A stretch of 64,000 bases of DNA. Source: Liolophura sinensis. Taxonomy: Eukaryota; Mollusca; Polyplacophora; Chitonida; Chitonidae. The stretch spans positions 87,441,836-87,505,835 of the forward strand of contig NC_088295.1 of assembly GCF_032854445.1 (NCBI RefSeq), read 5' to 3'. Shown here piece after piece: positions 56,401 to 64,000 of this stretch (the stretch's first letter is position 1; every line of letters starts with the position of its first letter). The notes beneath the pieces were generated by a model. That model did no database searches, was not told the DNA's origin, and was given only the letters and a program-made list of their open reading frames with translations. A program made the translations under genes and the position numbers.

Positions 56401-59400
56401 TGAGTGTGTTTGAGGTTCTTAAGCGCGTTTTAGGCTACCTTGCCCTATAACAAAATGACCTTGGGATCCAGTATATAGGCCTACGTGATTTTGACACTGA
56501 ACTAAGTTTTATCGATGAAAATGTGTTTTGTCATACGCTTCTTTCATTGTTAGTTTAGTAGAAATGCATGAGTTTTTTGTTACTTAAATATTCAACTAAT
56601 ATTCTACGGTACACAAGGTTTCATATATGGAACACCAGCACCTCTGCACAATCCTGATGTTAAGTACAGGTGTGAGATGATCTGTACTTGGTGCATATTT
56701 AGCCCTTCCACAAACTAAATTCAATGAATGTAGTTTCCTCCACTTTATTTTTAAACCCGGTATCCGCTTTGTCCATGTGTGCTGGTATCCCAATTAACTC
56801 CTGGAACAAAATGCCTCAGATTCAAAATGGCACTCTGCAGACTACTGTCAACCCAATCATGAGACCCTCTTATAGCTACTAAACAAAAAACATAATGTTC
56901 ACCATTCTAATGTTTGTCATGACAAGTCAATGTATTACACAAAGCAAAGAGGAAAGAAGACATTCTCAAACGTTTACGTAAGTTTATCTCAACCCCAGCA
57001 TGTCAACTTGCCGGTAAGCCTTGCTCCCCGGTAGTTTCTCACTTGGTTTATAGCCATTCTATAATCTGATTACAGTTATCAGCATTTAATGAAAGTGCAC
57101 CAACACTGACCCCTTTATGAGGTATGCCGTCAAAGTGAGCAAAACTGTGTTCTGTGTTGTTGATGAAGCCACACACATGCGGCAGTAATGCTGCTACAAC
57201 AACATCACACTTGCATTTGAAATCAAACTCTCTCGCAAGGAAATGTAACCGATTACACGCTATTCCATTATTCAGAGAAAAATCCTTTTCTTTTTGCTTA
57301 CAATGACGTAATATTCAAAATCTTAACCCTAAAATAATGAAATAACTCATAGGTCCCAAAAAACAGTCAAAAATGAAGCAAATGACGTTGTGCTATTTAC
57401 GTATATTTCTTGGTGAAAATCCTTGTTTGTTTGTTGTTTTGGCTGTTGTCATTCGAAAATGTAAGCCTTCTCACATCAAAGTACATCACAGATTTTTGCA
57501 GGACAAGATTTAGGTCGTGCTATATCCAACTGAATGCTACAGCGAGGTTTTCTTATAGTGATGCTACACTGTATCTGTTATGACCAAAATAAATGTACAT
57601 GATAAAAATATTCACTGCTCACTTTACAGCCAGACCAGTAAAAATTTACTTCAAGGTTAAATAGAAGGAAAAACTGCTTTAACAGTGGAAAAAGCAAAAG
57701 ACAGTTTGTTAACTGCTCTCCATGAGTCTGAAAAAATCAACATATTTCACCCTCTAATGACAATAGATGCGATAGTAATGTCTTACAGTGTTCAGATCCT
57801 CAATACGGGTCATGACTCCTAAAGCCATTTCCCGTCTCTCTGCAGGGGTTTCTGGGCACGGGTACAAAGTGGCACGGAACCTGTCATCACACAAAACTTT
57901 GTTAAGCATGCCAGAAACTGGACTATAGTTAGTCTAGACTTATCATGCCATCACTACTGGTTTCTGGAGAGATTTCTTTTCCTAAAAAGATTCAAAATAG
58001 GTGTGACAGGCTAAACCATGCTTCGTAGTGATACCTGTATCTCATCAGATAGACTAATGTTCACATGTCAGCTTTAAAACTTTGAACAAAACTTATGTGG
58101 AGAAGCAGAAATTTGCCTTGTATGAACTACAGGTATATCTCCAAAATTTGTAACCAGTAATCATACACAGTCCGGCAGATATCTTTAATGTTAGAAAGGG
58201 GACAACTAACTTTAGATACAGCATCATCCTCAATAAAAATCTGTGAAACTGAGACCTAGGAGTTTCCCAATGTACTCCTGTCCTTGTTGACAGGTGTTCA
58301 TCATCATTTTTATGCGCTTATTCCTACCCTTCGCAGATCTTCTTCACCCGGGACTTGAGCTGGTCACCTTGGAAGAAAATGATGAACACTGATTTGTTGA
58401 CTTGGTCTCCCTGAAAATGGAGAGATGAAAACTCAAACACATTTTCATATTCTAAAATCGCATCTTTGCTATTTTAAGCAGAGCTAGAAGCAAATAATAA
58501 TAATGAGTACTGGTATCTGAGTAACAGTCAAGATATTGCAAAATGCAAACATTTGACAACAAATGAGAATTGTGAGAAATTTGCACAATGCACAGTAGCA
58601 TTACATATGAACACAAAACACTGCAGCCTTGTTTTTTCACATTTCAGATTAAATGAGAGCCTGCTAAAGGTCTGAACACCTGTGAACATGGTAAAGAATG
58701 CTACAGTTGTTCAAGGGGCAATTCAACCTGAATATAATTACTTTAACCATAGTAAATGTATCACTCAAGTGAGGTCGTGCCAGGGGATTGAGATGTACAC
58801 CACACATCCACGTACCGTGACTGGGTCCTCCAGGGGCATGTCTGTCTCGGCCTGTTTCAGGAAGACATTCCCGCGACAAGCCCTCCACAGCATCCTCTCA
58901 AATGCAGGGATTCTCTCCCTAAGAATCACACCCGCCACAAAACTGGACAAACATGGGAATTACATTACAGTTATGAAGCTGTGATCAAGAGCATACTGTT
59001 TATTTCAAAAGAAAACAAACCATAAATCCACCCAGTTTATGCAAGTACACTGTATGAGGTGCAACCTTGATGACCTAAATATAACAAAACAATATTGTCA
59101 TCTCTTTTTTTAATCATTTACTCTCCCTTTCAATCAAAAACATGGTCAGGGCCACAATGAAATTACAAGTTCCAATTCTTATCTGGTTGCTAAAACCAGT
59201 GTTTTACAACTTGCTTAGGTATGTTTGTCTCTTTACAATGGTGAGGTTTAGGGGTGGAGGAAATTAGGTTGAGCCTAAAGGAAACCACCAAACTTCACTA
59301 GGTACTGGGAAAATATCCTAGCGTAAAGCAGGGAAAAAAAAACAGCGGAATCTAGATTTAAACATATTTTACGCTAGTAATACACAAATCTATAATGATA

Positions 59401-61630
59401 GTGCATTGCAATTCAATGAACATAAAATCTTACATTTAATTCAACATGTAATTGTTGTGTGTGTATTTGTTAGAGGTGACCACACCTGGTGTTGACTGTA
59501 CAATGTGTGTGTGTGTGCATATTTGAGGAAAGTAATGAGCCAGTGTGCATGCTATAGATTTATGAAGAAACACCTGTACTTGTATTTGTACATGCATACT
59601 GTACAACATCTGCTTTCAACTGTACAATCAGAGGATTCTCCATGTCATTATAAACCCAAAGGCCATGAGAGTACATGTGCTTGTATGCAGGGAAAGGTTG
59701 TGGCGTTACAAAGTTGTGATGAGGGTAAGGGCAGGGCCTACCTAACTCCTGGATGCGAGTCTGGGCGCTCTGCGTCGATCAGCAGGTGTATAGGGTCATC
59801 TCCCTCCCCGTGTTCAGTCTGATGGGAGTACCAGTAGATTACCAGGTCAGACAGACCATAGCTAACACATTCTATTCACTACATACATCAACACCTACCA
59901 CTTTTCAACATCTCACTATCTATTCGGCCTATAAAGCTTTTCCTCGCAACAACCCCCTCTGCCTTGTGACCACCACCCGGCCCTTGTGTGACAACATAAA
60001 CATGCGCATTTTGCAACATGCATGCTTCTTACACAGTACCGGGGAATTGCAATGCATGCCGTGTACAACAAAGAAACAAGTAAATCTAAATGTGCATCAT
60101 GCAAACATATCACTATATAACCAAAAGATCCCCCGTTATTTAGGGTTATAAACTGAAATTTAGCAAAAAAACAAAGAGGGGGTCAAATGGAGTAGGGTGT
60201 ATGGCACACTAGTGGGATTAATTCTATCCTTTGAGATGTTTTTAGATAAGGAAAGGGGTTAAACAGGCAACAAGGCCAGGGTGTTATCAGAACCCAAGAA
60301 TCCAGTGTCCAGGAAATGTTAGTGAACCATATGTGAAGATTACTGCAATCTGCACGTAATGATATTTCAGTACTGCAACATTATACTACTCAGGAGCTTA
60401 ATTATACCATTCATACTGTGAATGAAAGCATCTACGAAATTAACGAGGGCTTCTTGGAAGAGGAAACTCTACAATTTGACAGAGTTACTCTCTTTAAATG
60501 AAGGCTTCACTCATTTGTGTATTGCTGTGGATATCATTAACCACACACTTATTTTGTTTCAAAAATAGTTTGGCTTCCAACTTAAACTAAGTTTAGTACG
60601 GTATTGACAGTGTACATGAATTTATCCCCAATGGATGAAGTGATGATCTAACAAATGGAGACAAATCATTCATATGTACAATAATGCGGATCACAAAATA
60701 TCAAAAAACTGAACACCTCAGTTTTAGGGTTCTAAGGTTGCTCGTGAAGTTTCTGACTGTACTAGGCACTAAGGTTAGAAGAGCTTTGGGCTTTCAGATC
60801 AGAGTACATGCATGTACAAAAAGTGCAATGACCTCTCCCACTGAGACATGTCCAACCCCTACCACTGAGATAATGCGCCTACCCCCTTAGCCCTACCACC
60901 CGCTCCACCTTCCCAGTGTTGCCCTGACAGCATCATTCTGAGTCACCACAATCTCAACATTTCATCTGAAGTAATGTCGGATAATATTTAGTCCTGCATG
61001 TATATACACTTTACTTTTGCCACGATTGAACAGTCATTAATTTGGGTGCCAAGGGGAGAACTGAAGTTCTGTACATACCAGGTTACAAGCACATGTTATT
61101 TCCTTCACGGCAAAAGTTGTACACTGACAGTATCATCTCTGAGAGAGTGAATACAGAAAAGACATACTGCCGAAACTGACGGATTGTTCCATGCTGCTGT
61201 ACACAAGTAGATGTATGAGACTGAGGGAGCACCTTTATAGTGTCACATGCTCAGTGTTCGTACAAAGTGCAGTTATACATACACGTACATTGACAGTTTT
61301 TGTATGGTATTGCGTATCTCTGATAAGTCAATCTCAGTGACAGTCGTTTGCATAGACAATGTACATCTGAGCTCAAATGTATGTATTGAGCGTGTACAAA
61401 CACAAGATATTTCTGTCATGTCAGGGTACAATGCAGGTTTTCATGTAATCTGTTGGTGTATGTACAATACTTTGATAAGTAGTGTCTTGGTACTGTGGAG
61501 GTACAGGAGATGGTTCTCACCCTAGTCGCATGGCCTGGCCCCCGGCTAGCAGCCCTTCTTCCCCGAGTAAGCCTACATTCTCATCTATCAAACTGGGATC
61601 ATGAAGGGCCTGAGTATGACGAAGTTCAGC
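47397..61630 (-). CDS. ATP6V0A1: V-type proton ATPase V0 sector a subunit, C-terminal 740 codons; 5' end outside window
   Basis: Membrane subunit that carries the proton half-channels of the vacuolar H+-ATPase. Using exon 61521-61630, 18 exons join to 740 codons plus stop in one frame. Hallmarks in order: the cytosolic N-terminal segment [20 protein letters not shown] and [49 protein letters not shown]; the first membrane segments ([20 protein letters not shown]); [18 protein letters not shown]; the membrane core; a variable acidic cytosolic loop; then [20 protein letters not shown] and [11 protein letters not shown] with the arginine needed for proton transfer; and the end [20 protein letters not shown]. 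Vertebrate a subunits are about 830-840 residues, so roughly the first 100-130 residues lie beyond the right edge. The a1 symbol is a guess among paralogues; the family is certain. Confidence 0.93.
47760..47931 (-). CDS. ATP6V0A1: V-ATPase a exon: last membrane helices
   Basis: 172 nt, phase 1 to 2. [40 protein letters not shown], then [16 protein letters not shown] and a split Trp codon. Confidence 0.95.
48101..48221 (-). CDS. ATP6V0A1: V-ATPase a exon: proton-channel helix
   Basis: 121 nt, phase 0 to 1. [20 protein letters not shown], then [20 protein letters not shown]. Holds the arginine (LRLWAL) equivalent to yeast Vph1 R735. Confidence 0.95.
48222..50335. other. V-ATPase intron, no feature seen
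   Basis: AT-rich intron; no repeat family or extra exon recognised. Confidence 0.5.
50336..50476 (-). CDS. ATP6V0A1: V-ATPase a exon: variable cytosolic loop, form 2
   Basis: 141 nt, phase 0 to 0, after a strong T-rich tract. [20 protein letters not shown] then [20 protein letters not shown]. Can follow or replace the previous exon without a frame change; together they make the loop longer than in vertebrates. Confidence 0.7.
50687..50800 (-). CDS. ATP6V0A1: V-ATPase a exon: variable cytosolic loop, form 1
   Basis: 114 nt, phase 0 to 0. [20 protein letters not shown] then [18 protein letters not shown]. Acceptor TTTTCAG, donor GTGACG. This loop varies between a isoforms. Confidence 0.75.
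50845..50990 (-). mobile_element. SINE family 1, diverged
   Basis: TATTTATCTGATTGTCGCTT, CACTTATACAATGGCGGTCA, GGAGGAAACCAGAGTG. Confidence 0.6.
51950..52051 (-). CDS. ATP6V0A1: V-ATPase a exon: membrane segment
   Basis: 102 nt, phase 0 to 0. [20 protein letters not shown] then [14 protein letters not shown], the CVPWML.KPL motif. Confidence 0.95.
52255..52310 (-). CDS. ATP6V0A1: V-ATPase a exon: short loop
   Basis: 56 nt, phase 1 to 0. [18 protein letters not shown]. Acceptor TTTTCTAG, donor GTAAGA. Confidence 0.9.
52715..52866 (-). CDS. ATP6V0A1: V-ATPase a exon: membrane domain
   Basis: 152 nt, phase 2 to 1. [20 protein letters not shown], then [21 protein letters not shown] 13-T polypyrimidine tract precedes the acceptor. 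Confidence 0.95.
53068..53235 (-). mobile_element. SINE family 1, diverged
   Basis: TGATTTATCTGATTGGTATT, ACTCAAGAATACTTCACTTA, GGCATTATGGTGGGAGGAAA, next to the V-ATPase exon at 53251. Confidence 0.7.
53251..53369 (-). CDS. ATP6V0A1: V-ATPase a exon: membrane domain
   Basis: 119 nt, phase 0 to 2. [20 protein letters not shown] then [19 protein letters not shown]. Confidence 0.95.
53731..53821 (-). CDS. ATP6V0A1: V-ATPase a exon: lumenal loop
   Basis: 91 nt, phase 2 to 0. [20 protein letters not shown] then [10 protein letters not shown], the YPFGIDP position of relatives; contains an N-glycosylation-type NGT. Confidence 0.9.
54028..54164 (-). CDS. ATP6V0A1: V-ATPase a exon: membrane domain
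   Basis: 137 nt, phase 0 to 2. [20 protein letters not shown], then [20 protein letters not shown] and WTPHF. Confidence 0.95.
54459..54598 (-). CDS. ATP6V0A1: V-ATPase a exon: first membrane segments
   Basis: 140 nt, phase 1 to 0. [20 protein letters not shown] then [20 protein letters not shown]. Donor GTATAA. Confidence 0.95.
54807..54957 (-). CDS. ATP6V0A1: V-ATPase a exon: approach to the membrane domain
   Basis: 151 nt, phase 0 to 1. [20 protein letters not shown], then [20 protein letters not shown] and SYREVNP. Confidence 0.95.
55476..55688 (-). CDS. ATP6V0A1: V-ATPase a exon: cytosolic N-terminal domain
   Basis: 213 nt, phase 0 to 0. [40 protein letters not shown], then [14 protein letters not shown]. 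Confidence 0.95.
55689..57786. other. V-ATPase intron, no feature seen
   Basis: Single 2.1-kb intron, AT-rich, no repeats of the families above and no extra exon recognised. Confidence 0.5.
57787..57880 (-). CDS. ATP6V0A1: V-ATPase a exon: cytosolic N-terminal domain
   Basis: 94 nt, phase 2 to 0. [20 protein letters not shown] then [11 protein letters not shown]. Confidence 0.95.
58328..58410 (-). CDS. ATP6V0A1: V-ATPase a exon: cytosolic N-terminal domain
   Basis: 83 nt, phase 0 to 2. [20 protein letters not shown] then RVKKICE. Confidence 0.95.
58816..58942 (-). CDS. ATP6V0A1: V-ATPase a exon: cytosolic N-terminal domain
   Basis: 127 nt, phase 2 to 0. [20 protein letters not shown] then [20 protein letters not shown] and VT. 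Near-identical to this family's core motif. Confidence 0.95.
59742..59818 (-). CDS. ATP6V0A1: V-ATPase a exon, alternative B
   Basis: 77 nt with CCCATCAG acceptor and GTAGGC donor, phase 0 to 2. [20 protein letters not shown] then SHPGV, ending ...S|FVAGVI. It has the same phases as alternative A. Read after A it hits TGA within 14 codons, so it works only as a replacement. It is acidic and the right kind of sequence for this variable segment. Confidence 0.6.
59819..61520. other. Intron between the two alternative V-ATPase exons
   Basis: No additional exon with matching phase and motif was recognised; no repeat array. Confidence 0.5.
61521..61630 (-). CDS. ATP6V0A1: V-ATPase a exon, alternative A
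   Basis: 110 nt, phase 0 to 2. [20 protein letters not shown] then [17 protein letters not shown], joining FVAGVI exactly as RLGFVAGVI of other a subunits. GTGAGA donor. Cannot be used together with the exon at 59742-59818. Confidence 0.85.
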
Positions 61631-64000
61631 CTAGTAGAATCAATATAATGGACCCGGTTTAAAACAAAACCCTTCCCTCAAGGAAACAAGAATAAAATAA
61701 GACAAATAAAACAAATCACAACATCATCAAGGACAGTGAAAACTGAAAATGTAAAAAGAAAATTTAATACAGGACACTGGTGAGATTCAAAAGTGAAAGC
61801 AAAGCATCTCCTCTCACAACATCAAGTCAGACCAGACAAGTGTGGTGCAAAGTTAAAGAATCCAGAGAAAAAGCTGGCTTATCTGACATAGATGTAGAGA
61901 AATTTGGGCATAGAAAGCAGGCAATGAAATCTCTATCATAAGTACATTTCTATGAGAACAAGGTGCAGCGCTTTGCACCCTTCAGCAAATACAAAATCTG
62001 AGCTGTGTGAACACGACATCTACATCCATAATACTATGTTATCAAGCAGAAAACAAGATTGATGTTACACACAACACGCTCCTTTCACGTCAATCTCCTT
62101 TACACTGTAAAAATCTTCCCACATAATTCATACAGAAAACCTTTATGTAGGACATCTGCAGTAGCAGGAATACATGCCTTTTCCATGTACATACAATATA
62201 CCAATAGTTACATTATCATGAAGTTTTATTCCACCTACTACTGGGTCATAAATGTGAGTCCCCTTAACATTTTTAGTCAGTAAAAGTTACTAAATTTCTC
62301 TCCAGATGGAAATTAATTCAACTGTGATATATAATGTGGTATATAGCCCTGTTATAAAGTGTGGCTAATGTTTTTCCAACAAACTTGTACATTCAAATAC
62401 TTTCACTGTAGTCACAGATAAAGCATACATGCGCTTAAAATTTCTATCACTATCGCATATTGTAGTAAGCAGGAAGTGGTGTGGCTAATGGGCGGATTGA
62501 TAAGCATATATGTTACTTGTACATGTACTTAACACACATCAGAAGTCTACTGCAGTAAAATAAGTCATTGAAAGAGGACTAGCTGCTTTAAGATTAACAT
62601 CTGTTTTTCCCAGACATAATGTTCATTGTACATGTAACTGGCAATTTTGGAAATGTGTAATAAATTTCTACGATTTCCTTGAAAAAGATTGGAATTATTT
62701 CATTTTTACAAACATGAGCACCTGAACAAGGAAAAACGAAGGAAACCTTCAAGAATTTCTACATTGTTGTACTCCAACCCCAATTTCGAACACCAATTCT
62801 CATCAGGGGTGATCTGTGTTTTCTTACAGCTGTTTTCCACATCAGAACAATCAACTTACATGTACATATACACACTCCTTTAAGCTTTCAAGACAAAAGA
62901 CAGGGGGACAAGACAATACATGCGAAGACATACAGAAAGATGTGGAAACGATTCAAGGTGAAATCTGCGATACAAGTATAGGTTACATTTGCATGTAGAT
63001 GATACAGATGAAGTTTTCCACATCCACAGGTGTTCCAAAAACATGCACCTGGACAGCACAGGAGGGATATGTGACAGCCAATACATGTGATCTTCCACTC
63101 CTGTACATGTACCTATACGTTCAATATTAGCTTAAGTTATCAGCTTGCAAATATTTAATGTCCACATTGAGTAAACTGTTGAATAAACAAGAAGAAAATT
63201 TTTAAGTAAGTTTTTCCCACTCTTTGCCTTTATAGTCTGTGTACATATCTGATTGGAACAGCCATCACCTTTTACTAAACCCACAACATGAACACGAAGA
63301 GTAAGAATAAAGATGGGTTAAACAAAGTAGAGAAGAACAGGCAAGCAGAGTCAAGCATGGGAGAACATGCATGCAGAGCAACTAAAGAAGCATCAGATTT
63401 TCCCAACCCAAGATAAAATCAGTCCCCAGTACTAGTGTATAAACAGTGGGTGAAAAATAAAACAAGACCAATCATTTAGAACTGCAGAAAGGAACTGGTA
63501 ACTCACACATACATTATTATCAGTATCATTTATACAAAATGAATACATATGGATGTGTCTATAAACAATAGTTTACACACAACTACTTCACATTAGAACA
63601 TATCATAGAATTAACTTAATTTCCAGAATACAGGATTAATACATCACCACTAATACAGCAGGAAAGTACTCATTAATTTTCAGAATAAATTTTCACACCT
63701 ATAAGCAAGAATGAATAACTATGTAACACCTTAAAGTTGAAGACTTGCAGGACATTTGAGTGTTTGGCAGTTTTGCACCATTGCACAAAACATTTGTGTC
63801 TCAGACAAAATGATGAATGGTGGACCATGTCATGCACATGTCTGACATAGTAAATCTCTGTAAACAGGGCCAGGAAGTCAGAGTGACTGTGAAATAAAGA
63901 CTAAAAGGTTTCTTTCTCTTTGCTTCGTACGAAGTGACTGTGTGCAGGCAGTTCTTTGATCAGTGCAGTCAGTACTCAACCCATGTGAAGCAGAACTATA
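61631..64000. other. V-ATPase intron running off the right edge
   Basis: I looked for the upstream a-subunit motifs (the coiled-coil ELTEL..LRKTQ region) on the minus strand and did not find them, so the next exon is outside the window. Confidence 0.5.

Overview
The window looks like nuclear DNA of an animal, most likely a marine lophotrochozoan and probably a mollusc. Genes are split by many GT-AG introns, the intergenic and intronic DNA is AT-rich, and a tRNA-derived SINE is scattered throughout. The SINE has a TTTATTT-type tail and a GTGTTTTACGCCGTACTCAAG motif, which I associate from memory with molluscan genomes; I could not check the species. All three genes lie on the minus strand. I built them by joining ORF fragments at splice sites and checking reading phase at every junction.

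Gene 1 (about 229 to 29013, continuing past the left edge) is a PDIA5/PDIR-type protein disulfide isomerase. I can follow 24 exons: a signal-peptide exon, a non-catalytic N-terminal domain, then four complete thioredoxin domains (CGFC, CGHC, CGHC, CGHC) and the first half of a fifth. The 679 codons in the window already exceed the roughly 520 residues and three catalytic domains of vertebrate PDIA5. Exon sizes show that a two-domain block was duplicated in tandem inside the gene. Its introns are loaded with minisatellites (21, 28, 36, 40, 51, about 86 and 143 bp units).

Gene 2 (35381 to about 42632) is a 376-residue zinc-finger protein that I cannot assign to a named family. It has two CCCH fingers of CX8CX5CX3H form, an acidic serine-rich linker, two C2H2-like fingers and a conserved-looking acidic C-terminus. 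The seven exons join in frame; only the 4-codon first exon is doubtful.

Gene 3 (47397 to 61630, continuing past the right edge) is the a subunit of the V-ATPase V0 sector. The window holds 740 codons to the stop. Two exons, at 61521-61630 and 59742-59818, are phase-compatible with the flanking gene only one at a time, so they should be mutually exclusive. Two further exons (50687-50800 and 50336-50476) encode the variable cytosolic linker and could be cassettes.

Between the genes (29014-35380 and 42633-47396) I see no coding sequence, only SINE pieces, a palindromic MITE-like element (32068-32295) and minisatellites. The most unusual theme is that several minisatellites start exactly at an exon end and carry copies of the splice donor (exons 6, 15 and 24 of gene 1) or of the last codons and stop (gene 2). 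The genes do not form a known pathway together, although gene 1 (ER oxidative folding) and gene 3 (organelle acidification) both act in the secretory/endomembrane system.
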